A stretch of DNA of 64,000 nucleotides from Exiguobacterium sp. (lineage in GTDB: Bacteria > Bacillota > Bacilli > Exiguobacteriales > Exiguobacteriaceae), in NCBI RefSeq assembly GCF_020832205.1, contig NZ_JAFIFD010000038.1, positions 62,001 through 126,000 of the forward strand, in the 5' to 3' direction. The notes under the pieces were generated by a model. That model saw nothing but the letters and a program-made list of their open reading frames with translations, searched no databases and was not told the DNA's origin. Of the stretch, positions 18,167 through 28,530 are shown piece after piece; positions within the stretch are counted from its first letter, which is position 1, and each line of letters starts with the position of its first letter. Position numbers and translations under genes: made by a program.

Positions 18167-20337
18167 ATCGTTTCCTCCGCTAAGTCGAGCGTGAATGTGA
18201 ACGTCGATCCGACACCGACCGTCGATTCGACTTCGATGCTGCCGCCATGTGATTCGATGATTTCTTTGCAAATCGAGAGCCCGAGCCCAGTCCCGCCGAT
18301 TTGACGAGTATCGGAATTATCGACGCGATAGAACTTCTTGAACAATTCCTCGAACGCATGCTCCGGAATCCCGATGCCGAAGTCTTGAATCGAGACGTGG
18401 GCTTGGTTGTGCTCCCGACGGACTCGGACTTCGACTTCTCGGTGGTTCGGTGAGTACTTGATGGCGTTCGAGAGCAAATTGATGAGCACTTGTTCAATCC
18501 GGTCTTGATCGGCGACGAGCGGGAGCGGTTCATCCGCGTCATCGAAATGAATCGAATGGTCGTTCGTCTCCCGGAAACGTTCAACGACGTCTCGGACGAG
18601 TTCGTTCAAGACGAAATGATTTTGTTTATACTCTTGATTGCCGTCTTCCATTCGTTGAATGTCGAGGAAGTCGTTCAGCAAATCGGTCAACCGCTTCGCC
18701 TCTTTCGCCATCGTCTTCAAATAGCGCTCCCGCTTGTCGGGAGTCAGTTCACGGTTGAGCATGAGCTCGATATAACCGGACAAGGAAGACAGCGGCGTCC
18801 GCAGTTCGTGTGAGACGGGGCTGACGAGTTCGTTCTTGATTTGATCCATCCGTTCTTCTTCGGTCCGGTTGCGAAAAACGAAAAGGAAGCCGCTATCGAC
18901 ACCGATCTGTCGCTTCGTGTCCATGCCGGTCGCGTACATCTCGTAATATTGCTCGTCTCGGTCGTTCGGTTGCGGGATGGAGAAGCGCATCGAGACTTCT
19001 CGAGCCGACCCGTCAAGCAACAGGTCGATTTTCTTCAACATCTCGGTCCGGTCACGGGGACGGAACGTCGTGAGGAGCGGGATACGCTCTTGGATCTTGT
19101 TAGGAGCGATTCCAGGCAAGTCGAGGAGCCGGCGCGCGTGAACGTTCATAAACAGGACGCTCCCGTTCGACTCCGTCAAGACGAACGCCTCGTTCGACGC
19201 CTGGAGAATGGACTGAATGATATCGCGTTGACGGGCGATGGCATTCTTTTCGCGTTCGAGCATGCGCTCGACTTTTTTCCGGTCGCTAATATCGCGCATG
19301 ACGGCGACACGGAGCGTCTGGCCTTGGTACGTTACTTCTTTCGGATAGACTTCCATCTCGAGGAACGTACCGTCCTCGCGGCGCCCGATTACTTCATAAG
19401 GTGTCTGGATGTGGTTGCGGATCCGGCGCAAAACGTCGGCCCGGTAACCTTCCGCGATGAACTCGATCGTTTGGCGCCCGACCATCTCTTCAGCCGGGAT
19501 CCGGAAGATCGTCTCGGCAGCCTTGTTGGCGTCAAGAATCGTGCCGTCCTCATGGAACAAGACGGCCTCGATGACCGATTCGGCGAACATGCGATAACGT
19601 TGTTCTTTATGCAACAGTTCGCCTTTTAAGGCGATCTCTGGGCTGACGTCGAAGACGAAAAAGAAGAAGCCGATAATGCGCGCCTGTTCGTAGACAGGAT
19701 GCATGAACAGCTTACCGACGAAGTGGGTCCGGTCTTTTCGTTGGAACTTCCATTCTCGGTCCCCGCGATCGAGCGCGACGCGCAACATTTGTTCGAACGA
19801 CAAGAGACGTTCGGTCTCATCTTGGTAGTGGGTTCGTTTTTCGCTCAATTCGCGCGATTCGAAAAGCGCGAACGGCGTCATCTCATAGAGCACTTCATGG
19901 GGCGCGTAACCGAACAGTTCGGTCGCGCCTTTATTGAATCGATTGATGAGCAAGTTCGCATCGGTCATGATCATCGCCATGTCGAGCTCGGTGTGCATCA
20001 TCGCCTCAAAAGCGTTGTGTTGGACCGTGACCCGCGTGTCGAGCGGGAGCGGTTCAATCGAGAGGATATAGACGTCCCCGTTCGGGATCGCATGGATGCG
20101 GATTGTCGGCATCTCATAGGTCCATGGAAGTCCTTGCTCCATTCGGCGGGACAGTTCCATCGTGATCGGGGACTGATTGACCATATGAAACACGTTGGAA
20201 CGTGTCTGTAAGTCTTCTGGGAACTGCTCTAAAAACGGACGGTTCGCTTGAACGATGGTGCCGTCAGTCTGAATCAAGGCGACACCGTAAGGCAAGGCAT
20301 GCAACAGGTCGTTCTGGAGATGCACTCTTTTCTCCAT
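18163..20337 (-). CDS. multi-PAS sensor histidine kinase
   Basis: Several PAS-like repeats (GVALIQTDGTIVQANRPFLE; ANLLINRFNKGATELFGY; HEDGTILDANKAAETIF), H-box LVSPVSHELRTPLSSLSGY, IGGTGLGLSICKEIIE. Confidence 0.93.
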   Translation of the reverse strand: MEKRVHLQNDLLHALPYGVALIQTDGTIVQANRPFLEQFPEDLQTRSNVFHMVNQSPITMELSRRMEQGLPWTYEMPTIRIHAIPNGDVYILSIEPLPLDTRVTVQHNAFEAMMHTELDMAMIMTDANLLINRFNKGATELFGYAPHEVLYEMTPFALFESRELSEKRTHYQDETERLLSFEQMLRVALDRGDREWKFQRKDRTHFVGKLFMHPVYEQARIIGFFFFVFDVSPEIALKGELLHKEQRYRMFAESVIEAVLFHEDGTILDANKAAETIFRIPAEEMVGRQTIEFIAEGYRADVLRRIRNHIQTPYEVIGRREDGTFLEMEVYPKEVTYQGQTLRVAVMRDISDRKKVERMLEREKNAIARQRDIIQSILQASNEAFVLTESNGSVLFMNVHARRLLDLPGIAPNKIQERIPLLTTFRPRDRTEMLKKIDLLLDGSAREVSMRFSIPQPNDRDEQYYEMYATGMDTKRQIGVDSGFLFVFRNRTEEERMDQIKNELVSPVSHELRTPLSSLSGYIELMLNRELTPDKRERYLKTMAKEAKRLTDLLNDFLDIQRMEDGNQEYKQNHFVLNELVRDVVERFRETNDHSIHFDDADEPLPLVADQDRIEQVLINLLSNAIKYSPNHREVEVRVRREHNQAHVSIQDFGIGIPEHAFEELFKKFYRVDNSDTRQIGGTGLGLSICKEIIESHGGSIEVESTVGVGSTFTFTLDLAEETI

Positions 20338-20455
20338 CAACGGGTGATCCCTCCTTCTGTAAATCAAACGGGTACATCTTCATTACATTCGACAGATGTG
20401 CCTTTGTTTTCCTGCCTTCAGACGGTAAAGTAATAGTGAACAAATGATGGAGAGG

Positions 20456-20959
20456 ACGATGGATGTGAAAGGATTGGGGTTTAGTCTAGTGCTCGCGCTC
20501 GGACTGTGGTGGTGGGACGCGCCGTTCTGGACCGTTATCACGGCTGTCGCGCTCGGGCTCGCTTGGCTCGTGTGGCGAAAACGACTTTCGACGATCGATC
20601 GGATCGACCGGATGGAAGGGCGTGAGTTCGAACTGTTTTTAGAAGACGTGTTCACCGAACTCGGCTACACGGTCACCGTCACGCCGGCGTCACGCGACTT
20701 TGGGGCCGACTTGTTGCTCGAGACACCGGAAGGATGGTCGATCGCGGTACAGGCGAAGCGTTACGGAAAAGTCGTCGGTCTCGAAGCGGTCCAGCAAGTA
20801 GCGGCGGCTGTCCCGTATTACGGAGTGAACGAAGGATGGGTCGTGACGAACTCGTCATACACGGACAGCGCGTACGAATTGGCCGAGCCAAATCAAGTTC
20901 GTCTGATTGCAAGATCGGAGCTTGAACAGCTGTTGAAAGAAGCCGGTTTTAAGCGGTAA
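20456..20959 (+). CDS. membrane-anchored Mrr-type restriction-endonuclease-like protein
   Basis: Two TM segments, then EGREFELFLEDVFTELGYTVTVTPASRDFGADLLLETPEGWSIAVQAKRYGKVVGLEAVQQV (D-QxK Mrr_cat motif). Confidence 0.85.
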   Translation, partial: TMDVKGLGFSLVLALGLWWWDAPFWTVITAVALGLAWLVWRKRLSTIDRIDRMEGREFELFLEDVFTELGYTVTVTPASRDFGADLLLETPEGWSIAVQAKRYGKVVGLEAVQQVAAAVPYYGVNEGWVVTNSSYTDSAYELAEPNQVRLIARSELEQLLKEAGFKR

Positions 20960-21175
20960 TGACGCGTGTTTTCACATGTTTGACAAGATGACGGATTGTG
21001 TCGAAGAAAAAGGGGTTGTCTTTTTGTTCAAACGGTGCAATAATCATCTTCGTCATATGAAATATGTAGTAGTTGAATAGAGAGATTCGGCTGCTAGAAA
21101 CTTTTTGGGGTTTCACAGAATGCCCAACCGGACAAATAGAAAAATCGTGGTTGGAACGTATTAGGAGGAAAAGCG

Positions 21176-21655
21176 GTGCGCAAATTAATTTATGTAAAAG
21201 GTTGCGTCTTTACGCAAGGCGAGGCGACCATTTATGACGAGACGAACGATGCGATCGGTTCTGTTCACCGCGACGCGGAAGGCAGTGTCCAAGTGCACAA
21301 CTTGTCTGGTCGACAAATCGCTCACGGGAAGTATATCCCGAATTGCCAAAAGTGGGTTGTCATGAACCACGATGGACAGGCGATCGGTCAATTGAAAGAC
21401 AAATTCTCGTTATTCGGGAAAAAGTGTGAGTACAACGTCTATGAACGCGGACTCTTTACGATTCAATACGATGTCGAGCGCTACAAGTTCAGTGTACGCG
21501 ACAAGGCAGGGAAGCTCGTGGCGGAACTTCGCCGTCAAGAAGACGACTCTTTCTGTTTGACGAAAGAAGCCGATCAGCTTTCGATGTTCGAACTCTTGTC
21601 GGTATTGAAAACGTTGAGTGTGAAGTCACGGATGCCGCTCGCGGTCTCTGTTTAA
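21176..21655 (+). CDS. hypothetical protein (LURP1-like/Tubby-like beta fold possible)
   Basis: GTG start after taggagg; repetitive beta-rich sequence; own terminator acaccagtcacaacgactggtgtttt. Confidence 0.55.
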   Translation: MRKLIYVKGCVFTQGEATIYDETNDAIGSVHRDAEGSVQVHNLSGRQIAHGKYIPNCQKWVVMNHDGQAIGQLKDKFSLFGKKCEYNVYERGLFTIQYDVERYKFSVRDKAGKLVAELRRQEDDSFCLTKEADQLSMFELLSVLKTLSVKSRMPLAVSV

Positions 21656-21715
21656 TCGATATGACGAACACCAGTCACAACGACTGGTGTTTTCTTATAC
21701 ACAAAAACCGCTCCA

Positions 21716-22339
21716 TCAAATGAAGCGGTTCAAATAATGTTTTGCCTCGAGTTCGAGCGTCGTGACACGATGGGCGTATAGACAGAGCTTCAACACATGG
21801 ACGATGTTCGGGTGCGTATGGCCCATCTTCTCGATGGAACGCTTGGCACGTGTGTCGAGCAAATCGATCGGACTCGTCGATTTCGCATATTCCGCGTACA
21901 ACCGGTAAAAGTCAATCGGCGAGATGAGGTCGTCTTCGTCACGGTCCGGGTTGTTGAAGATGAGCGCAAGCAGTGAACTCGTCTCTTCAAGAGAGAACAA
22001 GTGCTTCAAATCATCGAGCAAATAGATAATCGCGGCTTGTTGCAACGAATATTTTTTGCCGACCCGGGGGACGCCGATGATTTTCCGGACTTCTCGTTTC
22101 GTCCAGTTTTGAATCGTCGTCGCGGATAAATGTTCGCCCGTCAAGGTGTTCGCTAAAGCGACGATTTGGTTGATGGACAGTCCGTTCTTTTCAATATGAA
22201 ACAAATGGATTTTACGAAGTTCTTTCGGGAAGTGTTCACGCACTTCTTCCGGAAACAGGGCGATGGCCCGATCGACGTCGCCAACTTGCATGTAATGCAG
22301 GCAGTCCGCCAAAGTTTGAATTGAAGTTGCGTCGCGCAT
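21716..22339 (-). CDS. DUF1836 domain-containing protein
   Basis: TIQNWTKREVRKIIGVPRVGKKYSLQQAAIIYLLDDLKHLFSLEE pattern. Confidence 0.7.
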   Translation of the reverse strand: MRDATSIQTLADCLHYMQVGDVDRAIALFPEEVREHFPKELRKIHLFHIEKNGLSINQIVALANTLTGEHLSATTIQNWTKREVRKIIGVPRVGKKYSLQQAAIIYLLDDLKHLFSLEETSSLLALIFNNPDRDEDDLISPIDFYRLYAEYAKSTSPIDLLDTRAKRSIEKMGHTHPNIVHVLKLCLYAHRVTTLELEAKHYLNRFI

Positions 22340-22487
22340 ACAGCCACCCTTTCTATAGTCGGCTTCGATCGCCGTCTATACAGTCATTTGACCTCATTCT
22401 ACCAAATGTTTGAAAAGGAAGCTAGGTTCTGGCCCGATTAAGGTATAATGTAAACGTATAAATTATGTAGCTAAAGGTGGTCTACCG

Positions 22488-23138
22488 ATGAATGAATGGG
22501 TCAGCTCCATCCTGTCCATCGTCATAGTCCTAGTATTCCTCGTCGGGCTCGAACAAGTCGGCAAGCGTCTAGGATGGACGGATGAAACAATTCGTAAAAG
22601 TGTACATATCGCGGTCGGACATTGGGCGTTGCTCGCTGTCTGGTTGATGGAGACATGGTACGTCGCCGCTGTTCCGCTCGTCTTCTTCACGTTCGCGAAC
22701 GCATTTCTTCTTTATAAAAGTCCGTCGCCGGTCCATCAAACCGAGCGGAAGTCGTTCGGCACGGTCTATTATCCGATCGCGCTGCTCGTGATCTTATTTT
22801 TCTTTTTTGAGACAGAACCGCTCGCCTTCTTGGCCGGGTCGCTCGTCTTGGCGTGGGGAGATGGATTGGCCGCCCTCGTCGGACGAAAGTATGGGACAGT
22901 GACGTACGACTTGTATGGGCAGAAACGTTCGTTCCAAGGCAGCATGGCCATGTTCCTCAGCTCCTATGCCGTGCTCTTTTTATTGTTTTTGTGGGATGAT
23001 GTTCCGCTATGGCAAGTGGTAACATATGGGTTTATCATTTCCATCATCGCTACACTGACAGAAGCGATTTCTTATCGAGATTGGGACAATCTAACAATTC
23101 CTATCGTAGTAGCGGTCGCAACATCATTATTGTTATAA
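22488..23138 (+). CDS. diacylglycerol/polyprenol (dolichol) kinase-like CDP-transferase family membrane protein
   Basis: RKSVHIAVGHWALL, LAWGDGLAALVGRKYG, KRSFQGSMAMFL motifs. Confidence 0.85.
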   Translation: MNEWVSSILSIVIVLVFLVGLEQVGKRLGWTDETIRKSVHIAVGHWALLAVWLMETWYVAAVPLVFFTFANAFLLYKSPSPVHQTERKSFGTVYYPIALLVILFFFFETEPLAFLAGSLVLAWGDGLAALVGRKYGTVTYDLYGQKRSFQGSMAMFLSSYAVLFLLFLWDDVPLWQVVTYGFIISIIATLTEAISYRDWDNLTIPIVVAVATSLLL

Positions 23139-23284
23139 ACCTTTTCGTTCATTGTAAAGAAAACGTTGCTTGTCACTTCTGTCAAACATTTGTATACTGT
23201 GTTTCGTACTGAAACCATTCAGCGACGTGCCCGGACGAGTCCGAAGCACCGATAAAAATAGAACGTAAAGGATTGAGTGAACGC

Positions 23285-24205
23285 ATGAGCTTTTTAGACC
23301 AATTAGTAACGATCATCCCGGCCGATCGCGTCAAACAAGACGAGCCTTTATCGGCACACACGTATACAAAGCTCGGCGGCAACGCCGATTATTTCGTAGC
23401 TCCGCACACGTATGAAGAAGTACAGGCGGTGCTCGAGCTCGCACACCGCGAGCAAGTCCCGTTCATGATTCTCGGATTCGGATCGAATTTGATTGTTCGT
23501 GACGGTGGCCTCCGAGGGATCGTGTTGAACTTGAATGAGTTGAAGACGATTCGCCGGGAAGGTGATCGCGTGATCGCTCAAGCGGGTGCCGCCATCATCG
23601 ATGTGTCGCGTCAGGCGCTCACGGAAGAGTTGTCGGGCCTCGAGTTCGCTTGCGGCATTCCTGGAACGGTCGGCGGCGCAGTGTACATGAACGCTGGTGC
23701 TTACGGCGGCGAGACGAAAGACGTCATCTTGAACGCGGTCGTCTTGACGCCGGCAGGGGAACTCTTGACGCTCACGAAAGACGAGCTCGAGCTCGACTAT
23801 CGGTCGAGCCGGATTGCGACAGAAGGACTCATCGTGCTCGAGGCGACATTCGAACTAGAACCGCTCCCTTACGAAGAGATCAAAGCCGTGATGGACGACT
23901 TGACGTACAAACGTGAGTCGAAGCAACCGCTCGAATATCCATCGTGCGGGAGCGTCTTTAAACGGCCGCCGGGCTACTTCGCCGGGAAGTTGATTCAAGA
24001 TTGCGGTCTTCAAGGGAAGCGAATCGGCGGGGCGGAAGTGTCGCTCAAACACGCCGGCTTCATCGTCAACATCGCCGACGCGACGGCGACGGAGTACATC
24101 TCGCTCATCCGTCACGTTCAAGCGACGGTCAAAGAAAAGTTCCACGTTGAACTTGAACCTGAAGTAAAGATCATCGGTGAAGACATCGCCGTCGAGAACG
24201 CCTAA
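23285..24205 (+). CDS. murB: UDP-N-acetylmuramate dehydrogenase
   Basis: [86 protein letters not shown]. Confidence 0.96.
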   Translation: MSFLDQLVTIIPADRVKQDEPLSAHTYTKLGGNADYFVAPHTYEEVQAVLELAHREQVPFMILGFGSNLIVRDGGLRGIVLNLNELKTIRREGDRVIAQAGAAIIDVSRQALTEELSGLEFACGIPGTVGGAVYMNAGAYGGETKDVILNAVVLTPAGELLTLTKDELELDYRSSRIATEGLIVLEATFELEPLPYEEIKAVMDDLTYKRESKQPLEYPSCGSVFKRPPGYFAGKLIQDCGLQGKRIGGAEVSLKHAGFIVNIADATATEYISLIRHVQATVKEKFHVELEPEVKIIGEDIAVENA

Positions 24206-24207
24206 AT

Positions 24208-24244
24208 AAAACGCCCGAACGGAATCAGCCGTTCGGGCGTTTTA
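24208..24244. terminator. bidirectional intrinsic terminator
   Basis: ataaaacgcccgaacggaatcagccgttcgggcgttttat. Confidence 0.9.
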
Positions 24245-24245
24245 T

Positions 24246-25376
24246 TTAGGCTTGCAGTTGTTTCGTGACCGCTTCTGAAGCCGGGACGAACGGATAGTCG
24301 AGGTCTCGGGCGACCGCCTCGTACGTGACCGTCCCATCGATGACGTTCAACCCTTTGAGGAGCGCCGCATTTTCACGGAGAGCCGGGAAGACGCCTTTTT
24401 GCGCGCACTCGATGATATACGGCATCGTCGCGTTCGTCAAACCGAGCGTCGACGTGCGTGGGACCGCGCCTGGCATGTTGGCGACCGCATAATGTTGAAC
24501 CCCGTAGCGCTCATACGTCGGCGCGTCGTGTGTCGTGATATGGTCGATTGTCTCGCAAATCCCGCCTTGGTCGATGGCGACGTCGACGATGACCGAACCA
24601 GGTGACATTTGTTGAACCATCTCTTTTGTGACGAGCTTTGGCGCTTTGGCGCCCGGGATGAGAACAGCACCGATGACGAGGTCGCTCTCGGCGACTTGCT
24701 TGGCGATGTTGTAACTGTTCGAGATAAGCGTGTTGATCGTGTTCCCGAACTGATCATCGATTTGACGAAGCCGGGCCGGGCTGATGTCCATGAGTGTCAC
24801 GTTGGCTCCGAGACCGATGGCGATACGGGCCGCGTTCGTTCCGACGACACCGCCGCCGATGACCGTCACGTTGGCACGCGGGACACCTGGGAGACCAGAC
24901 AAGAGGATGCCTTTCCCGCCATGCGGCTTCTCTAAAATTTGAGCACCGATTTGTGCGGCCATCCGTCCGGCTACTTCACTCATCGGCGTGAGGAGCGGAA
25001 GCGTCCGGTCGACTTCGACCGTTTCATAGGCGATGGCGGTCATGCCTGACTCGACGAGCGCTTTCGTCAGTTCCGGCTCGGCTGCAAGGTGCAAGTACGT
25101 GAAGAGCGTCAAGTCGCTGCGGAAATAGCGGTACTCCGTAGGTTGCGGCTCTTTCACTTTGAGTGCTAGCTCGACGTGGTTCCAAACGTCTGCCGCCGTA
25201 TCGACGATCGTCGCACCGGCGTCGACATATTCGATGTTCGTGAAGCCGCTCCCGATACCGGCTTCCGTTTCTACGAGCACGTCATGTCCGAGTTCCGTCA
25301 ACACCGCTGCCCCCATTGGCGTCAAAGCGACGCGGTTCTCGTTATTTTTAATCTCTTTCAATACCCCGATTTTCAT
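24246..25376 (-). CDS. ald: alanine dehydrogenase
   Basis: [64 protein letters not shown]. Confidence 0.97.
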   Translation of the reverse strand: MKIGVLKEIKNNENRVALTPMGAAVLTELGHDVLVETEAGIGSGFTNIEYVDAGATIVDTAADVWNHVELALKVKEPQPTEYRYFRSDLTLFTYLHLAAEPELTKALVESGMTAIAYETVEVDRTLPLLTPMSEVAGRMAAQIGAQILEKPHGGKGILLSGLPGVPRANVTVIGGGVVGTNAARIAIGLGANVTLMDISPARLRQIDDQFGNTINTLISNSYNIAKQVAESDLVIGAVLIPGAKAPKLVTKEMVQQMSPGSVIVDVAIDQGGICETIDHITTHDAPTYERYGVQHYAVANMPGAVPRTSTLGLTNATMPYIIECAQKGVFPALRENAALLKGLNVIDGTVTYEAVARDLDYPFVPASEAVTKQLQA

Positions 25377-25508
25377 GATCCGTTCCCCTTTCGATCTGTT
25401 GACACAATTTGTTCACACTTCTAGTATAGACCGTTCCGAAAACGCTGTCTTTAGCCTGCATTCTAAAAACGAAGACCCCCGCTTTGTGAAAAATCACAAA
25501 AGCGAGAG

Positions 25509-26732
25509 TCAGTCGTCTTGACGATATTGTCCGGCTTTGATCGCCAAATAGATGGCGGCCCGTTCCGGGAGCGAGACGCGGGTAATTTGCGTCAACTCTT
25601 CGATCCGCCGGACCCGGTACAGCACCGTGTTCGGATGAATGTGAAGATGGGCCGCGACTTGCTTCACGTTGCCGTCGAAATAGAAGTACCATTCGAGCGT
25701 CGTCACGAGTTCGGTTTGGTGAGCGTGATCGTAAGCGTGCAGCCGTTCGAGCGTCGGATGCGTCTCGAGCCGGAGGCCGATCAGGCGAGCGAGATCGGGA
25801 ACGAGTTGATAAATGCCAATCTGCTCGAACGCGCGTGCGGCGGCAAGCTCGAGAGGGAATTTCCGGCGCAGTGAGGTCACACGTCGCGCTTCCTCGGCCG
25901 CGTTATAAATCGTCTCGCTTTCGAAGAAACGGCGGCTGATCCCGAGGCGAGGTTCCGCTTCGGGAAACTTGTCCCCGAGCTGGGCCTCGAACCGTTCGGC
26001 CCATTCAACGAGCGCCGTCTCTTCTTCGGACAGCTCTGATTTCATGTAGTGCCAGACGAGCAGCTGTTGCCCGTCAATCGCTTGGAGGACGACTTCGATC
26101 GCCTGCTGGGTCGCGAGTACGTAAAAAAGCCGTTCCGCGAATTGCGGGGTGATCGGTTGCAAGCAATCAATGACCGTCAATCGGCTTGCCACAGCGATCG
26201 GTGCGATTTCGTTCAACCGTTCGTGTTGCGACAGGCTGAGTGTCGGCGTGGCCAAAATATCCAAGAAGAAACGCTCTAGTTCAGCGTCGATGCGTCGTTC
26301 GTGCATCGCGATCGTCATGAGCAGCTTCTTGGCGATGTTGGCGCCTTCTTGTAAGACGGTGAGCTCTTGTTCAGAAAACGGGTGCGTGCGAGCCAAACTC
26401 CAAATATAGCCGAGCACCTCGTCTTGTTGTTTAATGACGACGGCGGCCCGTTCCCCGAGCCCGACCGAAAGGCGGGCTGGAATGACGACCGGTTCGTCGC
26501 GATCGATCACGTTCTGCAAGATCCCGCTCTCCCACAAGTCTTCAATGACCGCTTCCGGGACGCGCCGTCCGATGATGGTCGCGATTCGAGCCGGGTCCGT
26601 CGAGTCGGGATGCGTGCTGTAGGCGATGAGTTGATGGTGGCGGTTCTCGATCGTGATCGGGGCGCGGATCGCTTGACCGATCGCTTCAGCGAGCGTGTCG
26701 AGTGACTCATAAGACTTCTGCAAAAAAGGCAT
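25509..26732 (-). CDS. PucR/CdaR-family transcriptional regulator (AdeR-like)
   Basis: C-terminal HTH: LVTTLEWYFYFDGNVKQVAAHLHIHPNTVLYRVRRIEELTQI; immediately upstream of ald. Confidence 0.85.
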   Translation of the reverse strand: MPFLQKSYESLDTLAEAIGQAIRAPITIENRHHQLIAYSTHPDSTDPARIATIIGRRVPEAVIEDLWESGILQNVIDRDEPVVIPARLSVGLGERAAVVIKQQDEVLGYIWSLARTHPFSEQELTVLQEGANIAKKLLMTIAMHERRIDAELERFFLDILATPTLSLSQHERLNEIAPIAVASRLTVIDCLQPITPQFAERLFYVLATQQAIEVVLQAIDGQQLLVWHYMKSELSEEETALVEWAERFEAQLGDKFPEAEPRLGISRRFFESETIYNAAEEARRVTSLRRKFPLELAAARAFEQIGIYQLVPDLARLIGLRLETHPTLERLHAYDHAHQTELVTTLEWYFYFDGNVKQVAAHLHIHPNTVLYRVRRIEELTQITRVSLPERAAIYLAIKAGQYRQDD

Positions 26733-26767
26733 GTCGATTCCTCCTCACTTTGAGTATACCGTCTTCA

Positions 26768-26784
26768 TTGTGAAAGTTCACAAA
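26768..26784. promoter_or_regulatory. putative TTGTGAA-TTCACAA operator at the pucR-type gene promoter
   Basis: attgtgaaagttcacaaa palindrome overlapping the -35 of a minus-strand promoter with TATACT -10. Confidence 0.5.
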
Positions 26785-26823
26785 AAGATGGTGGAGGAAG
26801 GCGACATGCCTTGCATCATTAGA

Positions 26824-27247
26824 TTAGATAGGGAAAAACAAACCAACGACGAGACCGAGCAAGGCGCCGACGATGACTTGGAACGGCGTATGGCCGACAA
26901 GTTCATTTAAGATCGGGGTCTCATGCTTGATGCCTTTAAAGTAGTCGTTCAACAAGCGGGCTTGGAATCCGACCGCTTGGCGGACACCGGTCGCATCGTA
27001 CATGACGATCGTCGCGAAAATCAAGGCGAGGGCGAACATACTGGAGTCGAGCCCTTCCATTCGGCCGATCACGGTCGCTAAAGCGACGACGGTCGAAGAG
27101 TGGGAGCTTGGCATGCCGCCAGAGGCAAACATGATTTGCAGTTCGAAATCTCTCGTTTTAATCAGTTCGGTCACTAGTTTTGCCGCTTGGGCGATAAACC
27201 ACGCAAGCAGGGCGGCGAGTAAAGGTTCGTTAAACAGCAATCGATTC
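26824..27247 (-). CDS. divergent PAP2-family / YuiD-like membrane protein
   Basis: AWFIAQAAKLV, MFASGGMPSSHSSTVVALATVIG, MYDATGVRQAVGFQARLLN; exact start uncertain. Confidence 0.85.
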
Positions 27248-27365
27248 ACTTCCTGTCTGACAATAGTATCTTCACTATACCCGATTCTCGTCATCGATAG
27301 ACGTAAAGATTCTGTCAAAAAAAGCGCAAGAGGTAAGGTCCTCTGCGCTTTCTGGTCGATTTTTG

Positions 27366-28307
27366 TTACCCGACGACGCCTTCAGTCTCCTGAAGTTTAT
27401 CCGCGATATTCTCGATGATATAGCGGTTGCGTGGATGCTCCTGGCACTCTTTCGAGCATGAACGCATTTGCTTCGGTTCACACTCTTCACAACAGAAATG
27501 CTGGGCATTACACACCGGGTTGGCACAATTCACGTAACGGACCGTCTTCGTGCCGCAGTGCATGCACGCGGATACGACCGATGGATTGACCGTGTTGACC
27601 GGGACGTTGATGCGCTCGTCAAAGACGTAAAGCTCACCTTCCCAATCTTCACCTTGTGTGGCTTCGTCTTTTCCATACATGGCGACGCCGCCTTTTAAGT
27701 GGAAAATGTTGTCGTGACCTTGGTCACGCATATATGCGGTAAATTTCTCGCAACGGACGCCTCCGGTGCAATACGTGAGTAAGGTTTTCCCTTCGTAGAG
27801 GTCCTTGTTCTCTTCGAGCCAATCTGGCATGTAACGAGAAGCCTCTACATCGATCTTGATCGCATTCTTAAAGTGACCAAGGTCGTATTCGTAGTTGTTA
27901 CGAACGTCGAGGATGACGACATCGTCGCGATTCATCATCTCTTTCCATTCTGCCGGTTCGAGGTATGCACCGTGCTGTTTCGGCACGTCAAACTCGCCGT
28001 CAAAGCGCCACGTCACGAGCTCTTTCTTGTGACGGACAAAAATTTTCGAGAACGCATGCTCGTCGACTTCATCGATTTTGAACTCGATGTCGCTAAAGAG
28101 GGGGTTCGCCTTTAAATCAGTCATGTATTGCTCGGTCTGTTCCCAAGTACCAGAGCACGTCCCGTTGATTCCTTCAGAAGAAATCAAGATCCGTCCTTTG
28201 ATGCCGAGGTCCTTACAATACTTGAGGTGCTCTTGTGTGAGCGTTTCTGGGTCTTCGATGTTGACGTACTTATAATACAGCAAGACCCGCATTGGTTTTG
28301 TTTCCAT
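27366..28307 (-). CDS. trhO: rhodanese-domain tRNA uridine(34) hydroxylase (TrhO/YceA-like)
   Basis: MRVLLYYKYVNIEDPE, GRILISSEGINGTCSG, TYCTGGVRCEKFTAYMRDQG, Cys-rich C-terminus. Confidence 0.92.
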   Translation of the reverse strand: METKPMRVLLYYKYVNIEDPETLTQEHLKYCKDLGIKGRILISSEGINGTCSGTWEQTEQYMTDLKANPLFSDIEFKIDEVDEHAFSKIFVRHKKELVTWRFDGEFDVPKQHGAYLEPAEWKEMMNRDDVVILDVRNNYEYDLGHFKNAIKIDVEASRYMPDWLEENKDLYEGKTLLTYCTGGVRCEKFTAYMRDQGHDNIFHLKGGVAMYGKDEATQGEDWEGELYVFDERINVPVNTVNPSVVSACMHCGTKTVRYVNCANPVCNAQHFCCEECEPKQMRSCSKECQEHPRNRYIIENIADKLQETEGVVG

Positions 28308-28530
28308 GTTATTACTCCCCTGTGTTCAGTTTTTTGCAGGAAAACGAACGTTGGGTTGTGTCGTTCGACGAATGGGCTTGCCTGCAACCACAAGTCCATT
28401 ATTATATGATAGATATCACAGCGAAATTTCGCAAATACTTTTTAATTTTTTTTGAACTCGGCAGGGGGATGTGTCCTGTGGCACGAATTCGGGTAAAACA
28501 GAGTAACGAAAGCTGAAGGTGGAAACTGAT

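Noticed and set aside
18841-19629. 262-aa plus-strand ORF antisense to the PAS histidine kinase
   Set aside because: Shadow ORF in high-GC third-position context; the minus-strand frame has clear PAS/HisKA/HATPase motifs and no RBS/promoter supports the antisense frame.
20960-21175. Possible ncRNA in the 216-nt intergenic region
   Set aside because: No clear promoter-terminator pair or conserved structure recognisable by eye.
28310-28530. Possible fluoride or other riboswitch upstream of the TVP38-family gene (gggggatgtgtcctgtggcacg)
   Set aside because: Conserved fluoride-motif blocks could not be matched; not enough evidence to report.
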